A DNA stretch of 64,000 bases from Tetradesmus obliquus. Its lineage: Eukaryota > Chlorophyta > Chlorophyceae > Sphaeropleales > Scenedesmaceae. A program made the translations under genes and the position numbers. The DNA is taken from the NCBI GenBank assembly GCA_030272155.1, contig CP126200.1, positions 2,914,001 to 2,978,000 on the forward strand, in the 5' to 3' direction. Positions 12,389 through 24,866 of the stretch are shown piece after piece. Numbering within the stretch: position 1 is the first letter of the stretch; every line of letters begins with the position of its first letter. The notes under the pieces were generated by a model. The model did no database searches. It was not told the origin of the DNA and worked only from the letters and a program-made list of their open reading frames with translations.

Positions 12389-13060
12389 CACACAGAACAT
12401 GGCTGGTTCTCGTCTGTTTGACACGCAGGTTCTGACGCCTGCCACAGCGGTCACCGACCGCAGAGCAGACCGAGTTCCGTGCAGTCAAGGTTTTCTACTG
12501 TCCTGTGTGAACAGCACTGGACTAATGAATGCTTCGTTAACAGGCCAGACATCAGACCAGACGAAACAGACGAGAACCAGCACGGGGCACGCCAGCAGGC
12601 GTGCCTAAGTGCGCTTCCAGGTGACAGCTCAGCTGTCACAAAGCCTTAAACACTAGCAACCTGATTCAAGCAGGAACACTGCTGCCAAACACAAGCAAAC
12701 GTAGCTTTATTGTACTACCAAGCAAGCTGCAAGTAGCCCCATGGACTGCTGACAACGCAGGCTATGATCATGGCTGGGGTGCTGGCTCAATGTGGGTGAG
12801 TCAGCACACAGCTTAGCGCGAAAATGGAGCATGAGCACAAATAGCATGACACAGGACCAATCTTTCAGGCACAATCAAGGCTGCTACAGGAGTGTTTGTG
12901 GTGGTAGGATGCAAGTGCTGTGGGTGTGGCTTCCTGCACACTGGCAGCAGACGCACCTGCAAACACCAGGCAGCTGCCTGCGCCAGTGCCCCAGCAGCAG
13001 CAAGTAGGCCGGCCTTCGCTCACAAGCAGCTGCAGCAGCCCTCCACTTGCGTCTGCGACG

Positions 13061-13117
<57 letters not shown>

Positions 13118-13407
13118 GCTTTCAGGTCCCAGATGCACAAGCAGCCCCAGCCAGCAATGCCATGCTCCTTCAGGGATGCCTCAGCTGTCATGGCCACTGG
13201 ACTGCAGCAGCTGAGCAGCAGGTGAGCACTCACACCAGCAGCAGCAGCTGCTGCAGCTGCGCTGATGGCAGCTGCTGCTGCCGCAGCATCACCTGCCGTT
13301 GGTGGACATGCCACAGCTACAACTGACCGGCCAGCCAACAGCTTGCTGCAGCTGGCTGCACCCCCTAGCTGCAGCTCTCCTGCAAACATTGGGCTGCTGC
13401 TGCTGCC

Positions 13408-13459
<52 letters not shown>

Positions 13460-15031
13460 TTATGTGACAAGTTGGCCCCCTTGCTGCGGCTTCCTGCAGG
13501 ATGCAGCTGCACCGTGCAGGGAGCAAACTTCAGCCCTTGGCGTGCTGCAGCAGCCTTCCTGCCCTCTGATGCAGCATTTGCAGCTGCTTCTGCCTTGCCC
13601 AACTCAAACATCACCTCTGGAAGGGCCCATCCTAGAAAGTCAACCATGACTGTGTCATCCAGCAGCCTAGCAGCAGCAGCCGACTTGGCGTTCGCTGCTG
13701 CTGCAGCAGCTGCAGCTGTGCTGCTGTTGCTGGAGGCGCTGGTGCCCTTGCTTGCTGTGCTGCTGCTGCTGCTGCCGCCGGCAAAGGGGTTGCTGCTGCT
13801 GGGGGCATATGCATCATCTGGTACCTGGCAGCTGCTGCTGGCCACATCAATCTGCAGGACAGCTTGTGCACCAAGATCGCAAGCAAGCAGGCAGGTTGAT
13901 GCTGGTATGCGGCACACTTCATGCGCACAGCATCACTGAGCTGTTGCTGTTCTCCTTGCAGGAAAGGCCGTCTGCTGCTGCTGGTCTTTGCCGATGCTCA
14001 ACACAGCAGCAGCAATCATTGTGATATACAGTAACACTGGTTCTTCAATCCTATCGCATCAGCGCATACCTAAAACTGAAAACATGCGCAGGTACGATCC
14101 ATGCAGCGCCATCGCAGCTGTCAGTGCATCTCCCACTGGGCCGCACCTCCTCTGTTTGCGCATCCTGCTCATGCAGGTCCTGGTCCAGTTGCCCTGTCTG
14201 GCACGTGCCTATGCGCGCATGGGCAAACGCCCCCACTCCCTGTGCATACTGCTGGTATGTGCTGAGCGGCTGCACCACTAACAGCTCCAGCTGAGGCGAA
14301 CAGCTGAGCTTGCGCTGCTGCCGAAGCTGCAGGGAGCGAGCAAGTGCCTTGGATGCACGCGCACGCTGGCTGTCTGTCAAAGGAGGAGCTGCTGGGCTGA
14401 CTGTGAAAGTGCCGGATGCTGAGTTTTCCTGCTGCTGGGATGGATGCGTACTTGCAGGACCTGCGTAGTCGGTGTGCAAGGCAGGCAGCACAAAATTCAA
14501 GGCAGGCAGGCAGCACAGAATTCAGGGTTACATGGGCAATGCTTGGTGTGTGGGCAACGCTGTCAATGTTGAGGCTGCGCATTCTGTGCCACAGAACAGG
14601 CTGTTTTGGATGGCAGGTGCCGCTTGGTGTTGGCAGTTAACCAGCCAAGAGGATCCGATCACCAGTTTGAGCTTACCGCCAAACAGTGAGCGCGAGAATG
14701 TTGCTGTGCTTGACCGCTTTTGGCTCCCACCCCTTGCAAGCTGACCAGCAGTCAGGCTGGGCCAAGCATCTGCCGAAACACCAGCAATGGACACTGTTGG
14801 CTGCTGGACCAGCGTGTATTCCTCTTGTTCAACGTGTTGTTGAGGTGCTTCCAGCTCGTTGTCGCTCTGTTGACAAGAAGAAGCAGATGCAGCAGGAGTA
14901 GGGGATGAGGCATCAAGAAGCAGCAGAGGCAGTGCTGTCCTGCTGCTCGTTTCATGAGTTGTTGTCTTCCGTACCTCAAATCCCTCTTCTGAGTACTCCT
15001 CGAAGTCTTCGTCGTACCCATGATCAGACAT
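9138..15031 (-). CDS. WDR60: Dynein-2 intermediate chain WDR60 (retrograde intraflagellar transport)
   Basis: Exons 15031-14677, 14460-~14096, ~13905-12957, 11290-10751, 10476-9930 and 9579-9138; about 1060 residues. Phases close except at the exon 2/3 junction, which I could not fix. The N-terminus MSDHGYDEDFEEYSEEGFE matches the acidic DDFEEY start typical of WDR60. An AQTEE motif in exon 2 resembles an LC8-type light-chain site. The C-terminal half is a degenerate WD40 propeller: LVFAGMEEGGLCCWDL, LLVGLSRGRV, WLAGYSCGSVALFN and SVFLVLFADGGLLVFDLQQ. WDR60 is known as an intermediate chain of cytoplasmic dynein-2, which moves IFT trains from the flagellar tip to the base. Poly-Gln and poly-Ser tracts are inserted between blades, including about 18 Gln encoded near 13062-13115. 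The family call rests on the N-terminus, blade wording and overall layout. Confidence 0.8.
12321..12389. repeat. (GCAC)n tetranucleotide repeat
   Basis: About 17 CGCA/GCAC units in the 1.7-kb WDR60 intron (11291-12956). Short open frames read from it are artefacts. The rest of this intron holds nothing I recognise. Confidence 0.95.
13062..13115 (-). repeat. Coding poly-Gln tract in WDR60
   Basis: A (CTG)n run on the plus strand reads as about 18 consecutive Gln codons in WDR60 exon 3, between two WD-like segments. A similar CTG run near 13400-13455 reads as poly-Ser. Confidence 0.85.
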
Positions 15032-16092
15032 GCTGCGTTTGCTTGATGCAATTCAAGCAGTCATCAGACGTGCCCGCCAAAAGGATGACAACAGCAGCGT
15101 GAGAACCGGAACGAGTTCACGCACAACAAGTAAAGCTCCTGCATCTACAGCCTAGACATCAACCCCATTCCGATGCATCAGCTCAGCTCAGTGTCAGTTC
15201 CAGTACCAGTGTACTAGGGCTGTGTGACTACGGACACTGCACATTTGCTGCAGTAGCACACTCACATGCCTTTATGAATGTGCTAAAGACCATTGTCAAA
15301 TCATCCGTTTGGATGCTTGGTGCTTGAATGCTGGGCGCTGCACTCGCGGCCAGAGGTCTGTGCTGGAGGCTGCCGTGCAACTTCAAAAGTCATTTCAAGT
15401 ATCATTCAAGTACAGTTCAAACAATGCAGCTTTGCCATGGGTCGTCTGGGCTGTCCCGACACCGCAGCACCGCCACACATGCAGCAGCCCACCATCAGCA
15501 TGCAGCCCTGCCAGTGAGCTGCAGGGGAGGCGCTGCAAGCACCAGTAACAGGTGCAGGCCGCACGTCTGGCGCTGTTTTGCGGTAAGTAAACCGTGACTT
15601 GCTCAGAATCCGAGTAGAAGTGTCATACAAGCATGGCGTGGCAGCAGCAATGCCGCTGGCTGTGGCGGCATGCATCTCGCCATGCATGGCTGCTTTGTGG
15701 ACTTGCAGCTTGCATCTGCTTTTGGCAGCACGTTTTAATTCATAACTGCAGCTGCATGCCTGCAGTTCTCACAAGCCGCCTTGCGAGCATGCGTGGTAGA
15801 ACTTGGCAGCATGCAAGTGATTGGCCAGCTGCTTGCGTGCATCGCTCAGCAACGGCTGGCTCAACAGCAGCATGCTTCTGCAGTTGCTTTTTATCGAGCT
15901 CTCTTACTCATTGAGCTCTCGTACAACTTGTGGCACTGCACACGACCTTGTTAGGGCAGTTGCACATACTCCGCCGGTCAGGGCATTGCGAACCATACCA
16001 GGTCACATAGCAGTTGTATCACCCAACAGCAAACACCCCAAGCAATTAAGTCCATTACAGCGATATATGCTGCTATAAGAGCTCTTTTACAG
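15032..16092. other. Divergent intergenic region WDR60 / MnmG, contains unresolved MnmG exon 1
   Basis: WDR60 starts at 15031 on the minus strand and the first recognised MnmG exon starts at 16093 on the plus strand. The MnmG ATG must lie in this kilobase because the frame upstream of 16093 runs into TAA at 16076 without an ATG. I could not choose among the several ATG-GT combinations. Both promoters should be here. Confidence 0.5.
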
Positions 16093-17227
16093 GGAGCGTC
16101 CAGCTTCCTGGTTTTCCTCATCATTCCTGCTGGTGCCTCTGCTGCAGCTCAACGACAATCAGCAGCAGCAGCAGCAGCTCAGCGCTGCACCCGCAGCCTC
16201 TTTCAGCAGCAGCAGCCCAGTCAGCGGCATCAGCAGCGTCAGCAGTCCCAGCTACGCCCCAGAAGACACATATGACGTCATTGTTGTCGGTGCCGGCCAC
16301 GCCGGCTGTGAGGCAGCATTAGCAGCGGCCCGCATGGGCTGCAGGACGCTGCTGCTAACCCTAAACCTGGACCGCATTGCCTGGCAGCCGTGCAACCCTG
16401 CCGTGGGGGGTCCTGCAAAGAGCCAGCTGGTGCATGAGGTGGATGCAATGGGAGGGGAGATTGGCAAGATGGCAGACAGGTGCTACCTGCAGAAGCGCGT
16501 GCTGAACAGGTCCAAGGTGCGTTGCTGTGGCAGCTGCGCGCGCTGTGCCCCTTGCGCTGTGCGTTGCTGAGGGTGTGGTGCTTGCTTGGCTGGCGAACCT
16601 GCAAGCATGTGACAGCGCCGCAGCATCTGTCGAGCTGGGCAGAGGCGGGCAGACGCATCGGCAGCCGCCGCCGCCGCAGCAGCAGGAACGTGCGTGAGGA
16701 ATAAGTATGAGTGCAGTCAAACTATATGTAGCCCATGACCAGCTCATTTGCTGTTCTGGCTGCTGCTGTTTGTGTCCTTCTCCCGTGTGGGCAGTGCGAG
16801 CCCAGACGACAAGCTGGAGTATGCTGCTGAGATGCTCACCACTGCCTGCAATCCCTCAAGTGCTAACCCTGAACGGTTTGCCCTTTCCCAGGGTCCCGCG
16901 GTGTGGGCGCTGCGCGCTCAGACCGACAAGCTGGAGTATGCTGCTGAGATGCGGCGGGTGCTGGAGGCCACGCCAAACCTGTTCATCCGCGAGGCGATGG
17001 TCACTGGGCTGGACATCGGGCCCAACGACGAAGTTCGCGGCGTGAACACGTACTTTGGCATGAACTTTGGCGCGAAGGTGAGTGAAGATCGCAGCGTTGA
17101 CACCTACTTCGGCATGAATTTTTGTGTGCGGGGTGGGCTTTGCAGGATGTGGCGGCAGTTGTGTGGCCATGCAGGACATGTTGCATGTGCACGCCAGCAT
17201 CAAGTTCTGCAGTCACAAAAATATGTA

Positions 17228-17289
<62 letters not shown>

Positions 17290-17383
17290 AGGCTGTGGTG
17301 CTGACCACTGGGACCTTTATGAATGGCCGCATCTGGGTTGGCCGCGCCAGCATCAAGTTCTGCAGCTCCGCAGATAAAACTTG

Positions 17384-17416
<33 letters not shown>

Positions 17417-17799
17417 TGCTGCTGCTGCAGGCTGTGGTGCTGACAACCGGGACATTCATGAACGGCCGCATTTGGGTTGGCCGTGCCAGCATGGCTGCTG
17501 GCAGGGCCGGTGAAGCGCCCAGCACGGGCCTCACTGAGATGCTAGTCGGGCTGGGCTTTGAGACTGACAGGCTCAAGACGGGCACGCCGGCACGTGTGGA
17601 CTCGCGCACCGTGAACTTTAAGGGCCTGGAGGAGCAGCCAGGTGTGTGAACTTGACCGTGAAGTTTACAGTGAAGTTTGCAGAGTGTTTGAGAGTGGGAT
17701 GTGTGTGTGCTGCATGTTGAAGTGTGAGCAGCGAGCAGCCAGGTTCAATGGCGGTTGACTCGGACTGTGCTGATCATCCAGCAGCACACTCACTCCCAA

Positions 17800-17831
<32 letters not shown>

Positions 17832-19219
17832 CAGGTGATGAAGACCTCCGCTGGTTCAGCTTTGACCCCTCCGTCCACGTGCCGCGCCCCCAGATGAGCT
17901 GCTACCTGACGCACACCACAGCAGCGACACACACGCTCATCAGGGACAACTTGCAGGAGACGCCTGTGTACGGTGGCTGGGTGGATGCACGCGGACCTCG
18001 GTGAGTCAGCAGGCATGCTGGTGCGCTGAAAGAGAGTGTGCAAAGAGGGGGCTGGGGGCCATGTATAAAGTAGAATGTCCTGCATCCATGTACGGTGGCT
18101 GGGTGGATGCACGCGGCCCTCGGTGAGTCAGCTGGCATGACGCTGCTGTTGGAGGCACAATCCATTAGTGTGTCTTTGCAGCGGCGTTGAAGGCGGTCAA
18201 GGCAGCTTGAGCCTCAATATCTTTTTGCGTGAGTTGGCATGTTGTCACCCTGGCGGCTGGAGTAATGTGTCCTGTATGCATGCATGCATGCATGCATGCT
18301 GGCTGCATGGCAAACACAAGTAGACCTCAAGTCCCACACTGCACTGCCACCCTGTACTGCCTGACTGTACCGCCTGCAGGTACTGCCCCTCAATTGAGGA
18401 CAAGATTGTGCGCTTTGCCGACAAGGAGTCGCACCAGATCTTCCTGGAGCCTGAGGGGCGCAACACGCCAGAGCTGTACGTACAGGTGCGGTGATGTGCC
18501 TGATGGTGTGATTGATGTCCTTTAAGGGCATGGTGCAAGGCGCTCCATGGTGCTCCAGTGTGCTGCAGTGTGCGTTAGGTGGTGCGCAATTTTACGAGGC
18601 GTTTCAAGGTGTGTTGTACAGCGCTGCATTGTTTTGATCGCTGCACGACTTGTGCGTGTTTTGAGGCAGTGAACAGCTGCACCAGATCTTCCTGGAGCCC
18701 GAGGGGCGCAACACGCCAGAGCTGTATGTGCAGGTGCGGCGATCTCATGGTTGATGACTTCTTATTCCCCCTGTATACGGTGTTGCAAGGGTGTGGTATT
18801 GCTTGTCAGAGTGTGTTGACGCGCTGTGACTGTGTGTGAAAGTTATCTGACATCCAGCAACCCAGCCCGTGGCAGCGTTTCAAGCAAATCCGCAACTGAT
18901 CACTTGCATAACATTGCACAACTGATCATCTGCATAACATTGCACACAACTGCCTGCAGGGCTTCAGCACAGGCCTGCCTGAGCGGTTGCAGCTGGCACT
19001 ACTTCGCACCCTGCCTGGCTTAGAGCAGTGCACGCTGCTGCGGCCGGCCTATGCAGTGGAGTACGACTTCCTGCCAGCCCACCAGTGTCACGCCAGCCTG
19101 GAGACGAAGAAGTTCAGCGGGCTGTTCTTCAGCGGGCAGCTGAACGGCACCACAGGTGGGTGTATTCCTGTGGGGATCAGTGGTACAACGGGTAGGGTTT
19201 TTAACACAGTTAACTGCTT

Positions 19220-19265
<46 letters not shown>

Positions 19266-19516
19266 CAGCAGCAGCAGTAGCAGCAGCAGCAGGAGAGCCC
19301 TGACTGGCTGCAGTGCTTAAGCTCCTGTGTGAGCAACAGGAACGGCAGAAAAAGCAACCCAGAAAAACCTAGAATCATATGACACGACTTCCTGCCAGCC
19401 CACCAGTGCCACGCCAGCCTGGAGACGAAGAAGTTCAGCGGGCTGTTTTTCAGCGGGCAGCTGAACGGCACCACAGGTGGGTTCAAACAAGATGTTGGAT
19501 GCATTTTTAAATGCTT

Positions 19517-19548
<32 letters not shown>

Positions 19549-19753
19549 TGCAGCTGCAGGAGAGCCCTGGCTTCGTGTAGTGGATGATCGCCTTTGAAGG
19601 CAACAGCGGCAACGGCAACCCAGCAACATAGAACATGGCGCACTGTTATCCTTGGGTAATTGCGCTGCATGCTGCAATGTGACGCAGTGTCCAACAACTG
19701 CTATGTCTGTCACAGCTTGCCACTGGTACTCCTCTCATCCCCGCTGCCGCCAC

Positions 19754-19784
<31 letters not shown>

Positions 19785-20991
19785 CGCTGCTGCTGCTGCC
19801 AGGCTATGAGGAGGCAGCCAGCCAGGGCCTGCTGGCTGGCCTGAATGCAGCACGGCGGGCGCAGCAGCTGGACACCGTGGTGCTGCCGCGTGACAGCAGC
19901 TACATGGGCACGCTGATGGATGACCTGGTCACAAAGGACTTGCGGGAGCCATACAGGATGCTCACCAGCAGGTGCGTGAGGCAGCAGCTGCTGCTTCTGC
20001 CTGGTTGCGCGTTGATCTGCCTGGTTGCGCGTTGATTTATAAATATGAATTGTATCAAAGCATTTGCTTGCTTGCGCTACCGCAAGTCGTGTTGGTGTTG
20101 CTAAACGTGCAGGCAGTGCCTTGTGTTGTGTTTCATCCTTGTGTGGTGTGTGCTGTCAGCATGCAGGGAATGCCAGGAGCTGCACTTGCTTCTGGCGTCA
20201 CAGTGACTTTTTCTGCAGCGCTCTCTGACCTGACCGAACCTGCTGCTACTGCTACTGCTGCTGCTGCTGCTGCTATTGCTGCTGCGTTCTGCAGGAGCGA
20301 GTACCGCCTGCTGCTGCGCGCCGACAACGCAGACCGCCGCCTTACACCTTTAGGCCGTGAAGTGGGCCTCATCAATGATGAGCGCTGGGCTGCCTACCAA
20401 GCTAAGCAGGCCCGCATTGATGCTGAAAAGGCTCGCCTGGCCTCCACGCGCGTGACTGAGGCGAGCCCGCTTGCAGCAGCAGTAGCAGAGGCCAGCGGGC
20501 AAGCGCTGCAGCGGGCAGCGACGCTAGAGGAGCTTCTGCGGCGGCCACATGTGCATCATCCGCTGCTGGTTGCTCAGGGGTATGGCCCGCCTGCTGATTC
20601 CGGCATTTCACCTGCAGAGTCTGAGTGTGCTGAGATAGACATCAAGTATGCTGGCTTCATCAGCCGGCAGGAGAAGCAGCTGCAGCAGCTTGCAGGAAAA
20701 GCGAGCAAGAAGATTCCTGCGGAGCTGGATTACAGCAGCATATCCACGCTGTCACTAGAGGCGCGGGAGAAGCTGACAAAGTTCCGGCCGGCAGATATCG
20801 GGCAGGCCAGCAGGATTGGGGGTGTGAATCCTGCTGATATTTCGGCGCTGCTGCTGCACTTGGAGGTGCTGCGACGGCGTGCAGCAGCAGCAGCAGCAGG
20901 CACAGACGGCCAGCAGCAGCAGCAGGGCGTGCGGAGCAATGCTGTGCCTGCAGCAGAGCCGCTGCCTGCTGCTGCTGTGGTGGGCAACTAA
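16093..20991 (+). CDS. mnmG: MnmG/GidA/MTO1, tRNA U34 carboxymethylaminomethyl-modification FAD protein, exon 1 missing
   Basis: Exons 16093-16516, 16892-17077, 17431-17641, 17835-18000, 18380-18485, 18960-19155, 19803-19971 and 20295-20991, all phases closing; 717 residues plus an unfound first exon. MnmG works with MnmE to build the cmnm5 or taurinomethyl group on wobble uridine of bacterial and organellar tRNAs, so a mitochondrial or plastid location is expected. The Ser/Gln/Pro-rich leader before the core fits a transit peptide. The Rossmann start is [20 protein letters not shown]. Family signatures are [24 protein letters not shown], the [17 protein letters not shown] signature, [18 protein letters not shown] and, near the end, [17 protein letters not shown]. 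The C-terminus adds a poly-Ala/Gln tail. Introns hold at least six partial copies of neighbouring exons. Codon pattern matches the neighbouring genes, so there is no sign of recent transfer. Confidence 0.92.
16785..16834 (+). repeat. Echo of MnmG exon 16892-17077 start
   Basis: About 50 bp repeat the segment for [17 protein letters not shown] with one base deleted (CAGACGACAAG against CAGACCGACAAG), which shifts the frame. It lies in the intron just upstream of the true exon. Confidence 0.8.
17101..17120 (+). repeat. Echo of MnmG exon 16892-17077 end
   Basis: About 20 bp repeat the TYFGMNF codons with two or three changes, 24 nt after the true donor; no intact exon results. Confidence 0.6.
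17229..17290 (+). repeat. (CTG)n run at a MnmG intron end
   Basis: About 20 CTG units run into the CAG acceptor of the duplicated exon piece at 17292. Shorter runs precede the acceptors at 17431 and 17835. Confidence 0.9.
17292..17352 (+). repeat. Echo of MnmG exon 17431-17641 start
   Basis: The first ~60 nt of the exon ([20 protein letters not shown]) are repeated 139 bp upstream, with the (CTG)nCAG acceptor but no donor. Differences from the true exon are mostly synonymous. A piece from its end (CATCAAGTTCTGCAG) occurs again near 17199. Confidence 0.85.
18089..18132 (+). repeat. Echo of MnmG exon 17835-18000 end with donor
   Basis: This repeats the [10 protein letters not shown] codons and the GTGAGTCAGC donor with one synonymous change. 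No acceptor is visible before it, though it could act as an alternative donor region. Confidence 0.8.
18677..18733 (+). repeat. Splice-competent-looking copy of MnmG exon 18380-18485
   Basis: A 57-nt copy of the exon end ([18 protein letters not shown]) preceded by GTGAACAG and followed by GTGCGG. Start and end are both phase 0 and the frame is open, so inclusion would duplicate 19 residues without a shift. It differs from the true exon at synonymous third positions. Confidence 0.8.
19385..19482 (+). repeat. Echo of MnmG exon 18960-19155 end with donor
   Basis: About 95 bp repeat the [19 protein letters not shown] to GTTG region including the GTGGGT donor, almost identical. The frame just upstream meets TGA, and no in-frame acceptor exists. 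Confidence 0.85.
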
Positions 20992-23900
20992 GGCTGTGCA
21001 GAAACAGGTGGCAGGTGGCACTGTACTTGTAGTGTTACTGTGCAGGCATGTATCTGTGCTGAGTTCCAGCAGCAAATGGGTTGGATTGTGGCTTTTCAGC
21101 CACTGTTGAAATGGTAATTGAAGCAGGCTGAGTCGTGCAGATATGTTGTATGGAGTAGAGGGAGGTCGGGGGAGGAGTGAATTGCGCCGCAGCGACAGGG
21201 ACCTGGACTGGGGCCCAGCGGCGGCGGGTGATGGCGCCATAATGCGCTGCCTGCGTCTGGTGGCGGGTCAAGTTGCTGGGGCCCAGCGTTTCCTTCCTGC
21301 CTCGGGCTGGGTGGGTGGTTGCACGTTCTATTTTTGTCTATTATGATCGTAGAAATGACGCGACTGGATCGTTCTGAGCTGAGCAGAAGCAGCGCTGCAA
21401 GCAAGCTGAAGCCACGGCAGTACAACTCGGTAGTTACACTCAGGGCAGCACACGTCCGGCACTTGTGAAAGCCAAACACCGACCGAACTGTAATTTAATT
21501 TGTAGAAATTTTGACAGTGTCCTAGAAAGGTGTGTGGATCGTTTTGTGATATCCGTTCTGCAGAACAGCAGCTGCTGTCACGCGCCGGTCATGTGCTGTG
21601 CGCTGGTTCCTCTCCAGGGCACGACGGCAGTGGCAGACTGAGCAATTAGTACTTATTTCAAAACTTCAGCTAATTTGCGATTAGTTCGTGGCCTGATCGC
21701 TAATTCGGCATGTGTTCGCGGCGATCGCCCGCCACCGCCCAGCCGCACATCAGCTACGAGTTGACATGAACACTTGACAAAAGCAACTCCAACGAGTTTT
21801 GTACCTTGTTTTCAGGGGCGTGGCTGAAATGCACAAGCAAGATCCATACTGCTGAGGTGTGCTTCGGGCAGCTGTACGTACGCGTCATTTTGATTTGCAA
21901 AAGGTGAGTGCCTCTTACACTTGCCTTTGGCAAGATTGGAACCACGGCTGCCCACAAAGCGGCCGATCCTGAGCGACCTGCCATATGTCATGTCTCACAG
22001 GGGCCGTCCTGGTCCAGCGACCGGCCGGGGATCATGTACAACCTGCTGGCTCGCGTCCGGCTTGCCCAGTGTGCCTGCTTGACGCGATATACACCCCATC
22101 ACATTCAATTTTCGTTCTCGCGGGCGCCTGGCCCCTGTTCACACCATGTAACCCCTCTATCCCCCACCTGCAGGGACAGCTGGCCCGGAGGACGCATGGC
22201 TTGTAGACACAGTCACACCCTTAGGAAATGCTGCCAAGCAATAGCAGCAGGTTGACACAGTTCACGATCTCCACGCATTGATGCATCAGCCTGCAATCAT
22301 GCTGAACAGTCACATGCTGAGTGAATTGTAACTGGCCAACAGCGTCACTGGTGCACGACACCAGTAGGCCACATTTGATGATGCAGCAAGCAGCTGCTGC
22401 TTCTGCTGCTGCTGCTGCATGTCTTTGGTCAGCATTCCACAGCAGCAGCCGCTCCATTCAGTTTGAGACAGCAGAGAACCCTATATGCAAGGCAGCGGTG
22501 AGACGCAAGCCGGCATAAGCGCACATGCGCCACAATTCTACTGTCAGTACTGTATCGGTGAGCATGTCCAACCCAAGCATCTCAGGTCATAGCAGCTGAC
22601 CGGAGTATATACTATATAAGTACTACCGTGAGCTCGGCCAGCTGCCACTAAGACAGCTCATTCAGCGCGCTCGAACACAGTGACGGTGTACGTCGTTCAA
22701 CACACACCATGTGAAACAAGATAAGCAGCCTCGAAGGTGTGCATGCGTTGCGATCAGGGATGCGTGAGGATCCCTTCAACCTGCACATGTATCATGTGGC
22801 ACTCAGGCTGCACATGCAGCACAGCCCAAGCCTTTGCCAAAATTATACACACTCCATGTTTGTGCTGCAGCATGACAGCACCACTCGCCAGGTGTGTGGC
22901 AGTGCTGCTGAATAAGCAGAGATCCTGATCACACACGTACTATAAAGCAGGGACAACATGCTGTGTCAGCCCTGTGTACATGCTGCGACAACAACACGTG
23001 TTGCAATAGGCACAGCACTTTGATGTGTTATGCGTTGCACGCGCACGCCAAGTGCCATGCAAGTGACGTGCATACAGATCAAGCCCATTCGCGTGCGGCA
23101 ACCGGAAAAAAACCTTGTCCACGCCATGCTGTTGTGCCCGTAGATGCACAGCTACGACAATGCGCAGCTCTCTGCCCAAGTGCTTGACCCACTGACAGGT
23201 CCTGTGGTGTACCTCAAACCCCATAACTGTGTGCCTGTTGTCTCAAACAAAGCCAAAAAAGCTGGCGCTGCCATCTGTGAGTTGAACAGCATGACTCCCG
23301 GCCCCACATTGTGTTGCAACAGCAACCTGTAGACACATGCACAGAGACCATGAGACAGCCTTGCCTTCAAAACAGCAGTGAAGCCTCAGCAAGAGAGGTG
23401 ACGTGGGTCAGACACCTGGTTTTTGGCCACACACAAGTATGGCAGCCCACACAACACCAGTAATTCATAAACCGGCGCGCCTCGTGGCGCCGCTGAATCT
23501 GCCATGCAGCAGGACGCGACCAAAGTGCTGGCTCAGTGAGCCCAAACAGTAGATAGAGCAGGCGCTGCTACCCGCATGCGTACCGCACATATGTTTGGGG
23601 TGGCGCAGGACACGCCGTAGATATCACTATGAAATACTTCATACAACACTACTGGAACTCACGTGACCAGCTGAAAAGTTGACAACTGGTCTCGCAGCTG
23701 ACCTGAAGGCAGGCCGTGGAGTGTCTCATAAAACCAACTCAGAAAGTTACGCAGAGGATATCAGAACACAAGCATACACTGATAGGTGCCATTGCACAAC
23801 AGCAGCATGCCCTCAAGATGGGGTTTCATGAAACCGTGATCACGCGCACCCAGGGCAAGCAGCGATGTGCCCTAAGCGCAAACGCCAGCTACGGGATCCA

Positions 23901-24866
23901 AGCCAAGGGCTGGGGCACGTACATACCCGCTGTAAACACTGCTGCATATGCGCTGCATCTTCTCACAGCATGGTACACGTAAGTTTCAACATCATACACC
24001 TCTTCTAATATTCAAGTACACCCAAGCGCCGCCTGATTCTCCTTGCCTGCACAATACAGCCGTGTAGCATGGTGTGCCGTCACTGACGTTGGAACACCCC
24101 AAACACCTAAGCCTCAGCTCATCGGCCAGAACATCTCGTGCTGCACTGCTTGCAGCGTCTGGTGGCAAACATAGGTTTCAGACACATTCCAGGTGTAAAC
24201 CAGACATGCAACCGCACAGCATACAATTGATCCAACCTTTACATCGACACAAGCGTGCAGCAGACACACAATTCACGGCAGGCATGCGTTACTGTGCAAA
24301 AACACACCAGACAGAGCACAGCAAGCAGCTCCGCAATAATTCATCCTGTAATAAGTTAACCTCAAGTTTTCACCCAAGAAGGCGAACAGCACCATAAACT
24401 GTACTGCATGACACTGTACTGCATGACACTGTACCATGACATTTTTTACCGCACAGTGCATCACATATCACGACCCTTCAGCTGCACCTTCCAGTCTGAG
24501 GTGCACTTTATTGCGGCCCTGTCTGCATAACAAAATTAAACAAAACAGAAGAGGCCCCGCAGCCATGCAAGCAGCACAATAGTTGCCTTCACGCTGATTG
24601 CATACACTGAGCATCATCCTCATAATCAGCTACGAACAGAACATGACTGGCCAAACCAGCCACTCGTACAGAGGGTACAACCCCAATACGCACACACAGC
24701 GACCAAAAGCACGGCAGCAGGAACCATTCCCGCCACTGCCAGTGTAAATGTTGAACATGCGTTTGCCCAGGTGCAACCGCAGGGTGTTCCTGCTCAAGTG
24801 TCTCTGTTGTGTGCATCGGCACACGCAATTGTACGGCATGACAATGTGTATGACGGCAGCCAGTCG
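20992..24866. other. Large gene-poor region between convergent MnmG and metalloprotease genes
   Basis: 3.9 kb with the 3' ends of both flanking genes. A TGTAA word lies at 21489-21493. A TATA-like stretch occurs near 22605-22620 with no convincing gene after it. Open frames here are short, cysteine-rich in several frames at once, and lack splice-consistent neighbours. I see no tRNA and no transposon terminus. Confidence 0.5.
21489..21493 (+). terminator. Candidate TGTAA polyadenylation word, MnmG
   Basis: TGTAA about 500 nt after the MnmG stop, a usual 3' UTR length in green algae. Confidence 0.35.

Noticed and set aside
12196..12608. ORFs reading RACVRACV or THARTHAR
   Set aside because: Translations of the (GCAC)n repeat in a WDR60 intron.
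14051..14110. Exact donor of WDR60 exon 2
   Set aside because: Candidates near 14096 (GTACCT) and about 14065 (AG|GTATGC) do not give a phase matching the clear exon 3 frame; left approximate.
20992..24866. Possible small genes or a transposon in the gene-poor region
   Set aside because: No ORF with recognisable motif, no terminal repeats and no splice-consistent exon set found.
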